Below are positions 53,910-62,647 of a DNA stretch of 64,000 nucleotides, one piece after another. How positions within the stretch are numbered: the stretch's first letter is position 1; every line of letters starts with the position of its first letter. The position numbers were made by a program, and so were the translations under genes. The DNA is from Singulisphaera sp. GP187 (GTDB lineage: Bacteria > Planctomycetota > Phycisphaerae > Phycisphaerales > SM1A02), in assembly GCA_945868805.1 (NCBI GenBank), contig CAMBMO010000001.1, positions 62,001 through 126,000 on the forward strand. The letters run 5' to 3'. The notes under the pieces are model-generated. The model worked only from the letters and a program-made list of their open reading frames with translations, did no database searches and had not been told where the DNA came from.

Positions 53910-55778
53910 TTATCGAGGCACGGTACCTGTTTTCGACACATTTGGATTGGAAACACTTGTGGAATTCGATGTCGCACCGAGCCGAGGGGTCAAACCTGGA
54001 ACAACTGCTCCCGCGATAGATGGCTGAGCCGCTGCGCTCTCTTCGTCTTCGATGAACTCTGGACGATCGATCCGCTCAGCTTCGGCGCCCGCCTTCGCGA
54101 TCGCGGCGAGAATTCGATCCTGTTCGATCTTGAAGTCGCCCGCAAGGAAGCCGTTCGAAGAGAGCGCGTAGAGAGCGCCAATGGTTTGGCTGTACGTCAT
54201 TCCCAGACCGGGCGCGGGGTTCGCAACGTCGGTGGTATGTCCAAGAAAACGTACGAGTTCGGGAGCCTTCACGCCAACCTTGTCAATGACTGGTGGAGCG
54301 TTGTCGCTCCGGCGATAAAACACGCTCAAAGTCCCTTCGTTTTCCTCCCCCTTGAAGAGGAGATCGCCATTCCACGCGCGCAAGCTCATCGGCGTTTTTA
54401 CTTTCATTTCGTCATCGAAAATGGTGATCGCCGGTTGCCCAGACTGGCTGACATAGACCATCGGATACTTGCTCGGCACGACATCAATCCTGAATTTTTT
54501 CCCGACCATCTGGCTCTGCACGATCAAGTCCTGACGGGCGCGCAAAACCTCGTAGGCGGCAAGTCGTACATCGATGTCGCTGTCGTCAAGAAGGGGTCGC
54601 AATCCCAGATCGATCGCGGGGTTGATCTTCATTCGCTCGAGCAGACGGATCGAAGGGACGCGAAGCTCGGTGCTCCCCGATTGAGCCATCGCGAGAAGAT
54701 GCGGAACGACGAGTGCATCATCCAATCTGGCACCTGCCTGCAGAGCAGCAAACCTCGGCTGCTCTTCGGGATAGTCGTAGAGCGGTCGAATCGCAATCGT
54801 GCTTTTCGGTCCGAGCGCCTGCCAGCGAAGGCTTGCAGAGTTCGCCGCGCCAGGGTTGTTCATGAGCGCTCGAGCGATCGAGGTCGCTGTCGCATCGATT
54901 GGACCGACATTGATCGATGTGTGGCGCAAGAGCTCGACAAACTCGTCCGAACGCGAATGCCATGATGGGGGTACTGCGACCATCACCAACTCCCCCGACA
55001 TTCCAGTTGCCGTATCACCCCGCTGAGTCGGTTCGCGCGGATAGTTCGAATTGATTGCGCTCGCGATCAACCGAGCGCGCGAGTGGCTCGGTGTTGCCAT
55101 GACGAGCTTGATCGGCAATTGCCGTGTTGACTTGCCTCCATTTAGGATTCGCCCGCTGAGCTGATTGACCATCGTCTGACTCCGATTCGCTTCGTCGGAG
55201 AATGGATTGATGATGATCGGACCCTTGGCCTGCGCCATCGACCGAACCTCTCGGCTTCCGACTAAGAGCACGCCCGGACGCAAATCGGTTGTCCACAAGG
55301 TCCCACCCTCGAGACTCGTCGTGCTTGTTCCAGGCGCTGCGTACACACGGACATCGAACTGAGTTCCGCGTGGCGCTCCCGCGGGGATGAGTGCTTCGAC
55401 GATGACGATCGCGGTGTTGTCCGAATTCAGCAACGCTTCAGGTTGGAGTTCCATTCCATTCCCCGACGACTCGGCGATTCCGTACCGCATCATTTCTCGA
55501 AGGATGTACTGACGAACCTCGGCGGGCGCAGTGCGGCTACCCGTTCCCTTGAGACCGGCAACAAATCCGTATCCACGAACAACAACGGGCTGGTACCCCA
55601 TGACGATCGTCTCGCTCGCAACAGTGCCGCGCATGATCGGATCGACATCCATGGGAATCGGCGGTCGTTCGGCACGCTTGGGCGCAAGAGTTGGATCTGC
55701 CTTCTCGATGTTTGAGCACGATGAGAGTGCGAGAGTGCAACTGACCATGAGGATGGTGGAGTACAAGGAAGGGCGCAT
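53910..55778 (-). CDS. FlgI-like (P-ring) lipoprotein with extended C-terminus
   Basis: 622 residues against about 365 for FlgI. The N-terminus ends LALSSCSN, a lipobox. The region about 45-330 has FlgI-type signatures: VVVRGYGFVAGLKGTGSR, AIVIVEALIPAGAPRGTQFDV and TSLEGGTLWTTDL. The rest (about 330-620) is not from FlgI; it contains LLERMKINPAIDLGLRPLLDD-like helical repeats and a low-complexity Ser/Asn/Gly tail. No other flagellar gene is in the window. A P-ring role or a general envelope role cannot be decided. Confidence 0.8.
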   Translation of the reverse strand: MRPSLYSTILMVSCTLALSSCSNIEKADPTLAPKRAERPPIPMDVDPIMRGTVASETIVMGYQPVVVRGYGFVAGLKGTGSRTAPAEVRQYILREMMRYGIAESSGNGMELQPEALLNSDNTAIVIVEALIPAGAPRGTQFDVRVYAAPGTSTTSLEGGTLWTTDLRPGVLLVGSREVRSMAQAKGPIIINPFSDEANRSQTMVNQLSGRILNGGKSTRQLPIKLVMATPSHSRARLIASAINSNYPREPTQRGDTATGMSGELVMVAVPPSWHSRSDEFVELLRHTSINVGPIDATATSIARALMNNPGAANSASLRWQALGPKSTIAIRPLYDYPEEQPRFAALQAGARLDDALVVPHLLAMAQSGSTELRVPSIRLLERMKINPAIDLGLRPLLDDSDIDVRLAAYEVLRARQDLIVQSQMVGKKFRIDVVPSKYPMVYVSQSGQPAITIFDDEMKVKTPMSLRAWNGDLLFKGEENEGTLSVFYRRSDNAPPVIDKVGVKAPELVRFLGHTTDVANPAPGLGMTYSQTIGALYALSSNGFLAGDFKIEQDRILAAIAKAGAEAERIDRPEFIEDEESAAAQPSIAGAVVPGLTPRLGATSNSTSVSNPNVSKTGTVPR

Positions 55779-55832
55779 CGAAGGTCGGTAGATGAGAGGT
55801 GAGGTGGTTCGACGAGGCGTGAAAGACGAGAA

Positions 55833-55906
55833 TGAGCGCTACAGGATTCGAACCTGTGACACCTGCCATGTAAGGGCAGTGCTCTAGCCAGCTGAGCTAA
55901 GCGCCC
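55833..55906 (-). tRNA. tRNA-Val (anticodon TAC)
   Basis: 74 bases. Acceptor GGGCGCT/AGCGCTC, D arm TAGCTCAGCTGGCTAGAGC, anticodon stem CTGCC/GGCAG with loop CTTACAT, T arm CACAGGTTCGAATCCTGT. Discriminator A; CCA not encoded. Confidence 0.95.
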
Positions 55907-55987
55907 GAAGCGTCGAATGATAGCGCATGAGATCCCAAATCAGCGTGGTCTCACGGGCTTCGCATAACGCCCGAGGCCGGACTCGCC

Positions 55988-58900
55988 TCACACTTTGGGG
56001 AAGACGCGATCAAGCCACTCATCGAGCGGCCATGCGTATGGTCTGAACTTCTCTTGGGTACCTGATTCTTCGCTGTGCAGGATGACTCTTTGCGGTCCCA
56101 GTCTGCTCGCGATCGGAGAATCGATCAAGGTGCTCGAATCGGAAGCGCTGACTTGGAAGAGGAGTCGCCACTCAAATTCCCGGATCGCATTGCGATCGAA
56201 CGCACGTGCCAGATTCGTCGCGCCATCGCAAGTAATCATCACATGGATTCCGAGAGGCGGTCCCTCCCGCAGAAGCATCGCGAGCAGGCGGTCTGCAGTC
56301 GCAGGCGTGTCGGTCGTCGTTGAAAAACTGAAATCATCTTCATTGCGACGGAGCGAACGAAACCGATGGATTGCGTGCACGAGTACGAGGCACACAGGAG
56401 CCTGAGTGCGTTGGTCGGATTGCCGGCGCGAAAGCTCGGCGGTCGCGGACTCGAGGATCGTTTCTGCATCCCGAAGACCGCCCGATCCACCAGACAGGCT
56501 CAATCGCTTTTGAAGTCCAGCAAGCCGACCATGATTTTCGTCATCCGGCGGAGTTCCATCCAAAAGATAGAGCAAGCAAGCGCCGGGGAGAAACTGAGCG
56601 GCGAGGGAGACGAGCGCACCGGCCGAAATTCCCAACGCGGCATCCTCGCGTTGACCGACGAGCATGATGTTCGTTCCGGATTGCCTACGAAGTGCGACCG
56701 CTGTCGGATCCTTGATCGAAATTGCGTCACCGAACCAGAGGAGCGGTACCGTCGACTGTTCACGATGATCGCGATGATCCACATGATCCACATAATCCAC
56801 ATAATCCACATGATCCAGACGAGCTCGCGCACTCTGCAGGCGCTGATTCGAATCGAGGAGTGCCGGAGCGCTGCCTTCAAAGACGATCATCGGCGGGCGT
56901 TGAGAGGGCGGAGCGATCGCATTTCGAGCGCGAACTCGCGCGAGCATCCGATCTCTCTCGTCGTCGGGCAACCAGACGACTTGGAATGGATTGTTTCCTT
57001 CGACGAGTCCCCCCGCATCGTTGTAGATGGCCTCTCCAGGTCGAGAAAGGAGTCGTGCCGAAACATTGTCGTCCGAAAGAATGAGCTGAGAGTCCGCCTC
57101 GTTGCATTGCAATGCGATTCGAACCGCCATTTGCCCCATGGTTGCGCGGGCAATTGAGTAGGCGCCACCGAGAGTCTGCGAGCCAAGAATCACATGAATT
57201 CCGAATGCACGACCTTGTCGGACCAGTCGATCGAGCAGCAACGCGGACTCCTCTGAGACCTTGTCGTCTTCCGTGAAGAGTTCCTGAAATTCATCGACGA
57301 TCAGCAGAGTGCGCGGAATGCATTCGGTCGCTCCCAGGCGGCGGTATCCAGCGAGATCCTGAACAGATCGATCACGAAAGATCTCTCCACGTCGACGAAG
57401 TTCGACATCCAGTCCACGGAGAACCGAGAGACCGAATTCGCGGTCGCTCTCGACCGCCACGGCTCGCGCATGGGGGAGTCGATTCGTCGCGTAGGTGCGG
57501 AACTCGACGCCCTTCTTAAAATCGATCAGCCAGAGTTCGGCTTCATCTGGGCTGTACCGAAGTGCGAGATTCGTGATCAACGCGTGAAGGAGCGTTGACT
57601 TTCCTGAACCGGTCTTTCCCGCGATTAATGCGTGTTGACTTGTTCCCACACCGAGGGTGATGCTTTGAAGGCGAGTCGCTCCCGATCGCCCGAGCGGAAC
57701 CGAAATCGATTTGGATGTCGATTCCGACCACATCTCGCTGTCTAGCGGCGCAATGGCTGAAAACGGCACTTCAACGCGGCGAGAGTTCTTGGCCGTGAGG
57801 GCGATCCGGCGGAGCATCGCCATTGTCATCTCGTCGTCAGGCATCAGTCCCGCGGTGAATCCGAACCGGTCGAACAACTCCCACTCGACTGCAAATCTGT
57901 CGCCTTTCCAACTCAAGCACAACGAGCGACTCCGAATATCTGCGATATCGATTTCCGGCGGCATTGGTTGGCGGGTGTCCCGGAGGAGTACGGTGAAGAC
58001 CCCGCAACGAGCACCGCTGTTGACAATGCTCGCCAATTTTCGAGCCGCGATATCAGACAATCCAGTCGGGAAGTCCGCCATCACCAGAAATCGATAGGGC
58101 TCGGCGATCTCGCCTGCCTGAAGGTTGTATGCGTCGAGATCGGCGAACTCGTTTCGGAGAAACTTCTGGATGACCGTCTCCATGTGGTCGCAGAGGTCGG
58201 AAAGTCGATGTTCGATTTGTCGCGAATCGGTCCAGATCCGCTCGCCGATGAGAAACTCCGCTTCGTCGGCGAGGTGCATGAAGGCGGCAAACCCCTCACC
58301 CAGTCCAACCGGGTCGAGAATCGTGAATCGCGCCCGCCCGGGAGGAAGGGCGGTCAGGATGCGCAGAATCGTTTCGCGGAGTAAGGCGATCCCTTGCTCG
58401 CGACCTTCTTGCCCGGACTCGATGAGCAATGATGCTCGCGTTGGAAAGTTCAGTGTCAGTGGCAGGTGGATGAGCCTCGCCGAACCCGCAGGCCAGGCGA
58501 GATCGTGGTCGACTGGTAACGCCCCGGGTATCAAATTGAGCGAGACCGTGACCACGCCGATCTTCGCGGCGCCGATCGATGCGTCCTGTCCACGAAAATT
58601 CGACCAAGAAGGATCCGACCAAGGGGGGAAGAGTCGGCGATCCAAGTTCATCACGGTCTTGGTTTGCGCATAGATCTGGTCGCGTGCCAGCTTCCACTGC
58701 GTTCGAAGCACTTGATCGCGGGCTGCACCGACTGCCGCGATCTCCGCGACTCGACCCTCATGACGGACCTTTTCTTCGTCCATCGATCGGTCGTACTTTG
58801 CATGGGCTTCCTCGAGAGACCGTGCCGTGGTTTGTTCGATCTCGGCGATGGAACTCTCGAGTTGCGCGATTGAGTTTCGGCGAAGTCGCGTGGCGGTCTC

Positions 58901-59989
58901 CAGCATCTCCGCACGACGGCGGGTCACATCGATCTCGATGGCGCCAAGCTTTGGGTCCATGGCGTCTTGAGCTGACTGACGTTCGGCGCGATGCTGATTG
59001 CGAAATGTTTGCTCTTGATTCGCACGCCTCTTCGATGCAGAATCCACTGCGATCCGGCTCGCTTCTTGCGAGTGCGCGCGCGCAGATGCCAATGTCTCTG
59101 CGAAGATTCGCAGACGCGTTCCAGCCCATGTCCAGAGCGCGAATTGAAAAAGCACGGCAACGACCGCAACAGCGCCCATCGCTCGCGGATCCCGCGCGGT
59201 CGCAACTCCCGCGATCATGGAGATCGCCGAGAAAGCCACCACCGACAGAAGGAGTACAGCGCCGATATTCGCAGCCCAGTTTCGCAGGATGAGATCAAGA
59301 GGTCGCTTGCGGAGTTGCTCGAGCGCTTGGCGAACGAGCGCGCGCTGTTCAGCCAAATAGGCCTCGGTTTGGGTGATCGACCGAACCAGTTCCACCGCGA
59401 GCGAAAGAGTAGTGGTCGAGCGACCGACATGCGCTTTGCGAAGGAGCGCTTCTAACTGCACGGCAATTTCCTCGAAGTCGTTCTTGGACGATTCCATTGA
59501 TATGCGAACGAGATCAAACTCCTCGCGCGGGCGAGGCTCAAGCGCTTCGTAGACTGCATCAGCGGTCCATGCGGACTCTTCGGCGTGCCGTTCTATCCGT
59601 TCGATCTTCTCGTCACCGAATGATTGCAATGCGTGGAGCACCACCCGTTCTCGCTCTTGCAGATTCGCGATCTGCCTCTTCGAACGATTCTGCACCGATT
59701 CCATTCCGGTCACATGCGTTTGCGAGATCGACTCACAGAGGGCTTTTCTCTCCTCGCCGATCCTCTTGAGTTCAGCACGGTGGCGCAACTCCTCGGGTCC
59801 CTGTGAGTCCGAATAGAACTTGGCGAGGGACTGCTCTGATTCGAGGCGTCTCGATGGTTCGGTGAGAAGCAACTGCAGTATTCGTTGGCAGAATCCCGGC
59901 AGATCCTGTCCTCGCTGATTCACTTCATCGGTTGTCGACGGCGACATGTTCGAATCATAAGTCAAACGGGGTCCGATGATCGCAGTCAC
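55988..59989 (-). CDS. FtsK/SpoIIIE (EccC/EssC-like) ATPase of a type VII-like locus
   Basis: 1333 residues from ATG 59989, or 1319 from ATG 59947. A coiled-coil N-terminus (about 30-230) leads to two transmembrane helices (about 237-291) and a second coil (about 295-440). A degenerate ATPase-like domain (about 500-700; SGQEGREQG in the Walker A place) precedes an intact FtsK domain: Walker A GKTGSGKS at 791-798, LIDFKKGVEF, Walker B LLIVDEF near 895. A third, degenerate domain follows (VGQREDAALG; weak Walker B). Three ATPase modules with membrane anchor resemble EccC/EssC, the motor of type VII secretion. It ends the operon begun by a WXG100-like gene. Confidence 0.85.
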   Translation of the reverse strand: MTAIIGPRLTYDSNMSPSTTDEVNQRGQDLPGFCQRILQLLLTEPSRRLESEQSLAKFYSDSQGPEELRHRAELKRIGEERKALCESISQTHVTGMESVQNRSKRQIANLQERERVVLHALQSFGDEKIERIERHAEESAWTADAVYEALEPRPREEFDLVRISMESSKNDFEEIAVQLEALLRKAHVGRSTTTLSLAVELVRSITQTEAYLAEQRALVRQALEQLRKRPLDLILRNWAANIGAVLLLSVVAFSAISMIAGVATARDPRAMGAVAVVAVLFQFALWTWAGTRLRIFAETLASARAHSQEASRIAVDSASKRRANQEQTFRNQHRAERQSAQDAMDPKLGAIEIDVTRRRAEMLETATRLRRNSIAQLESSIAEIEQTTARSLEEAHAKYDRSMDEEKVRHEGRVAEIAAVGAARDQVLRTQWKLARDQIYAQTKTVMNLDRRLFPPWSDPSWSNFRGQDASIGAAKIGVVTVSLNLIPGALPVDHDLAWPAGSARLIHLPLTLNFPTRASLLIESGQEGREQGIALLRETILRILTALPPGRARFTILDPVGLGEGFAAFMHLADEAEFLIGERIWTDSRQIEHRLSDLCDHMETVIQKFLRNEFADLDAYNLQAGEIAEPYRFLVMADFPTGLSDIAARKLASIVNSGARCGVFTVLLRDTRQPMPPEIDIADIRSRSLCLSWKGDRFAVEWELFDRFGFTAGLMPDDEMTMAMLRRIALTAKNSRRVEVPFSAIAPLDSEMWSESTSKSISVPLGRSGATRLQSITLGVGTSQHALIAGKTGSGKSTLLHALITNLALRYSPDEAELWLIDFKKGVEFRTYATNRLPHARAVAVESDREFGLSVLRGLDVELRRRGEIFRDRSVQDLAGYRRLGATECIPRTLLIVDEFQELFTEDDKVSEESALLLDRLVRQGRAFGIHVILGSQTLGGAYSIARATMGQMAVRIALQCNEADSQLILSDDNVSARLLSRPGEAIYNDAGGLVEGNNPFQVVWLPDDERDRMLARVRARNAIAPPSQRPPMIVFEGSAPALLDSNQRLQSARARLDHVDYVDYVDHVDHRDHREQSTVPLLWFGDAISIKDPTAVALRRQSGTNIMLVGQREDAALGISAGALVSLAAQFLPGACLLYLLDGTPPDDENHGRLAGLQKRLSLSGGSGGLRDAETILESATAELSRRQSDQRTQAPVCLVLVHAIHRFRSLRRNEDDFSFSTTTDTPATADRLLAMLLREGPPLGIHVMITCDGATNLARAFDRNAIREFEWRLLFQVSASDSSTLIDSPIASRLGPQRVILHSEESGTQEKFRPYAWPLDEWLDRVFPKV
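56774..56818. repeat. 9-bp tandem repeat inside the FtsK-like gene
   Basis: Five copies of ATRATCCAC (last copy ends CAG) encode DHVDYVDYVDHVDH on the minus strand, between the second and third ATPase-like domains. Unit length keeps the frame. Confidence 0.95.
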
Positions 59990-60007
59990 CCTCTGCGAAT
60001 CGCGGGT

Positions 60008-60226
60008 CTATCCCGCGTCGCAATCTCTGCGTGCTCTCGCGATGGACTCCGCAAGCTGATCGAGCGCCAGAACGGCCATCCGAACCGCATTGTCGGCTGG
60101 TTCGACTGCCTCTCGTTCGATCGCATCGCTTGCGGCATCTCTCCACTCATGGCGGAGCGAAGCCCACTGTTCGTGCAAGACTCGGAGCGTGTCCTTGAGC
60201 TTCGCCTTGCTCGTCGCGTCACTCAT
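60008..60226 (-). CDS. Small protein of the type VII-like operon
   Basis: 72 residues from ATG 60226; the frame is open upstream to 60427, but this ATG overlaps the stop of the upstream gene by 8 bases and leaves 18 bases to the FtsK-like gene. Predicted all-helical and charged (DTLRVLHEQWASLRHEWRD, AVLALDQLAESIARARRD), with two Trp. No signal peptide or membrane helix. Not recognised; by position and size it could be a substrate, chaperone or scaffold of the locus. Confidence 0.7.
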   Translation of the reverse strand: MSDATSKAKLKDTLRVLHEQWASLRHEWRDAASDAIEREAVEPADNAVRMAVLALDQLAESIARARRDCDAG

Positions 60227-60845
60227 TGGGTCGTTCCTCTGGAACCGGATCAGTTCCGGCCCGACGCATGGAGTCCCCAGAATCTGTCCCGAGCGATCCG
60301 TCAGGGCGTCGCTCGCCGATCTCCAATCCTGGGTCGACCTTTCCAGGCGAGGTCGAGAGGTACCCATCGATCGACTGTGCCATGCGATTGAGCGAGGCGA
60401 CCGCTTCCGGAACGATTTGGTCGACATAGGTCGTCAGCGGACCAAGACCGGCTCGAAAGAGTGCGACAACCCTCTGATACTCGATCGCCCACCTTCGAAG
60501 ATTTCTGAGGCAGTCGTCCGCGTGTTGAACCGCCCGTTCGGATCGCAACACGGCCTTTCGTTCATCAACGGTCGAAGGTGGTCGACCGTCGGCAGTGGGT
60601 TGAATCTGCTTTCGAAAGAGGGCTGCGCGGTCGGCGTTGAGTTTTTCGGTGAGAATCCGACGCTGCCTTGTCCAATGGGCGGGGCCTTCGCCGTTCAACC
60701 ACATCCCGAATCGCTCAGCATCCGACTGGGCTTCTTCGATCGCCGTTGCAAAACTGCGCCCGGCTTTCGTCAGGGTTGCCTTCGCTGCCATCAACGTTCT
60801 CGTGTCTCGAAGATTTGCGCCCGAATCCATCGAGTATCCGTTCAC
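60219..60845 (-). CDS. Helical protein of unknown function in the type VII-like operon
   Basis: 208 residues from ATG 60845, overlapping the WXG100-like stop by 4 bases (ATGA). Residues about 15-165 form long amphipathic helices (LTKAGRSFATAIEEAQSDAERFGMWL; ERAVQHADDCLRNLRRWAIEYQRVVALF), and the last 40 are Pro/Gly/Asp/Glu rich and probably disordered. The layout resembles longer WXG-like or LXG-type helical secreted proteins but no motif proves it. No signal peptide. Not recognised as a named family. Confidence 0.75.
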   Translation of the reverse strand: MNGYSMDSGANLRDTRTLMAAKATLTKAGRSFATAIEEAQSDAERFGMWLNGEGPAHWTRQRRILTEKLNADRAALFRKQIQPTADGRPPSTVDERKAVLRSERAVQHADDCLRNLRRWAIEYQRVVALFRAGLGPLTTYVDQIVPEAVASLNRMAQSIDGYLSTSPGKVDPGLEIGERRPDGSLGTDSGDSMRRAGTDPVPEERPNE

Positions 60846-61114
60846 CGTTGCTGCAGATACTCGTCGATTCGGTCGGCCTTACGGAGCAAGAACGGAATGT
60901 GCTCTTCGCTTGATTTCATCAATCGCTGGAGGACCTTGAGTGTTTGATCAAACTCTTCCGCGAATTTTTGCTGTTCCTGATCACGCCATGTCTGAGCAAG
61001 CGTGTTCATTCGACCTCCGATCGTCGAGATACCGGACTGAAGGTCCTGATTGAACTTGCGAAGATCGCCTGCAAACCGTCGGAGTTCATTTGGATCGACA
61101 ACTGCCCTGGCCAT
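60842..61114 (-). CDS. WXG100-like small helical protein
   Basis: 90 residues, the standard size for WXG100 (ESAT-6-like) proteins. Two helices (about 8-40 and 46-88) are joined by a turn holding Trp43-Arg44-Asp45 at exactly the midpoint, where WXG100 proteins have Trp-x-Gly; here Gly is Asp. The C-terminus is RKADRIDEYLQQR. Similar 90-residue proteins are common in planctomycetes and are taken as type VII secretion targets. It starts the operon that ends in the EccC/EssC-like ATPase. No signal peptide. Confidence 0.82.
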   Translation of the reverse strand: MARAVVDPNELRRFAGDLRKFNQDLQSGISTIGGRMNTLAQTWRDQEQQKFAEEFDQTLKVLQRLMKSSEEHIPFLLRKADRIDEYLQQR

Positions 61115-61150
61115 GCCCGAAGTGTAGCGGTGCGGTGCTAATCTGAATCA
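61115..61150. promoter_or_regulatory. 36-bp divergent promoter region
   Basis: Only 36 bp separate two divergent ATGs. On the plus strand TAATCT (61139-61144) lies 6 bases before the gabD ATG; on the minus strand TACACT (61126-61121) lies 6 bases before the WXG100-like ATG, with TTGATT 19 bases further. No Shine-Dalgarno on either side. Both messages would be leaderless. Confidence 0.4.
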
Positions 61151-62590
61151 ATGGAGACTCGAAACCTCATTGGCGGTCACTGGTGTTTGGCGCAAGACAA
61201 TCGGACATTTCCGGTCCACGACGCAGCGACTGGGGAGGTGCTCGCTCAGGTTCCCGACTGCGATGTAGCGGATGCACGCGATGCCATTGATGCAGCGAGC
61301 GCGGCACTTGATGGGTGGCGTTCGCGCCACGCGCCAGAACGCGAGGCGATCCTGCGCTCAATCGCCGCTCGACTCCGCGAGCGCAAGCGAGAATTTGCCC
61401 AGATCATCACCGCAGAGAATGGGAAACCGCTCGATGAGTCCGCGGGGGAGGTGGAGTACAGCGCCGACTACTTCGATTCGGCAGCAGACGAAGCGATTCG
61501 ACTCGGCACGGAAGTGATCCGATCGCGCAGAGCAGACCGTTCACTTCGCGCGATCCCTGAACCAATCGGGGTCGTCGCCGCGATCACGCCCTGGAACTTC
61601 CCGCTCGCGATGATCGCCCGCAAGACTGCCCCTGCGCTCGCAGTCGGGTGCACGCAAGTCGTGAAGCCAGCGGAATCGACGCCACTCACTGCTCTGGCAT
61701 TCGCTCGTCTGCTGATTGAGATCGACTTGCCTCCAGGTGTCGTCAATATCATCACTGGGGCTCCTGATGCAATCGGATCGACCTGGCTCAGCGATGGTCG
61801 CGTCCGCAAATTGTCGTTCACTGGATCAACGGCGGTCGGTCGACATCTCATGAGATCTGCGGCAGATCAAGTCGTGCGGCTCTCGCTCGAACTGGGTGGG
61901 CACGCGCCGTTTGTGGTTTTCGCGGATGCGGATGTCTCTGCCGCGATCGCAGGGGCGCTCACAGGTAAGTTTCGGGTTTCCGGACAGACATGCGTTTGCC
62001 CAAATCGATTCATCGTCGAGGCGCCGGTCTACGACGAGTTTGTCGCTGGACTCGCGTCGCTCGCGAGCGAGCTTCGCGTTGGTTGCGGCAGAGATGAGGG
62101 CGTTCGGATCGGACCATTGATCGACGATCGAGCCATCGAGCGGGTCCGCAGTCAAATCACAGACGCCGTGGCGAAGGGGGCTTCCATCGTGACCGGCGGA
62201 AAATCGGTGGCGGTCGCAGGATGCCTTGACCGGTTCTTTGCGCCGACCATTCTTGCGAATGCGACGAGAGAAATGCTCTGTTTTCAGGAGGAAACCTTTG
62301 GACCAGTCGCTCCCGTCGCGCGCTTTACGGGGGAGGCAGAGGCGATCGAATTCGCCAACGCCACGCCATTCGGACTCGCGGGATATGTCTACTCCCGTGA
62401 CGAAGAAAGGATCGAGCGAATGGTTCGATCGATGAACTGCGGAATCGTTGGCACGAACACAGGAATCATCAGCGATGCATATGCACCCTTTGGCGGTCGA
62501 GGTTGGTCTGGATTCGGTCGCGAAGGCGGTCGATGGGGGCTCGAGGAGTACACCTCATGGAAATACGTTTGCTCGGCGGTCACAACCTGA
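61151..62590 (+). CDS. gabD: Succinate-semialdehyde dehydrogenase (aldehyde dehydrogenase family)
   Basis: 479 residues. Aldehyde dehydrogenase with TPWNFPLAMIARKTAPALA, the catalytic Glu247 in LELGGHAP and the nucleophile Cys281 in SGQTCVCPNR, and the FGREGG C-terminal motif. The Cys-Val-Cys pair with CPNRF is the succinate-semialdehyde/glutarate-semialdehyde pattern. Oxidises succinate semialdehyde to succinate using NAD(P)+. It diverges from the WXG100-like operon across 36 bp. Confidence 0.92.
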   Translation: METRNLIGGHWCLAQDNRTFPVHDAATGEVLAQVPDCDVADARDAIDAASAALDGWRSRHAPEREAILRSIAARLRERKREFAQIITAENGKPLDESAGEVEYSADYFDSAADEAIRLGTEVIRSRRADRSLRAIPEPIGVVAAITPWNFPLAMIARKTAPALAVGCTQVVKPAESTPLTALAFARLLIEIDLPPGVVNIITGAPDAIGSTWLSDGRVRKLSFTGSTAVGRHLMRSAADQVVRLSLELGGHAPFVVFADADVSAAIAGALTGKFRVSGQTCVCPNRFIVEAPVYDEFVAGLASLASELRVGCGRDEGVRIGPLIDDRAIERVRSQITDAVAKGASIVTGGKSVAVAGCLDRFFAPTILANATREMLCFQEETFGPVAPVARFTGEAEAIEFANATPFGLAGYVYSRDEERIERMVRSMNCGIVGTNTGIISDAYAPFGGRGWSGFGREGGRWGLEEYTSWKYVCSAVTT

Positions 62591-62647
62591 CCAACCCCAA
62601 CAACATAGATCGACGATACGAAGGTTCGTCGCCGTGGCTGAAGTCGA

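Noticed and set aside
62591-62647. A terminator between gabD and rpoD
   Set aside because: CGACGA/TCGTCG near 62611-62631 pairs only 6 bases, without a U tract on either strand; too weak to call.
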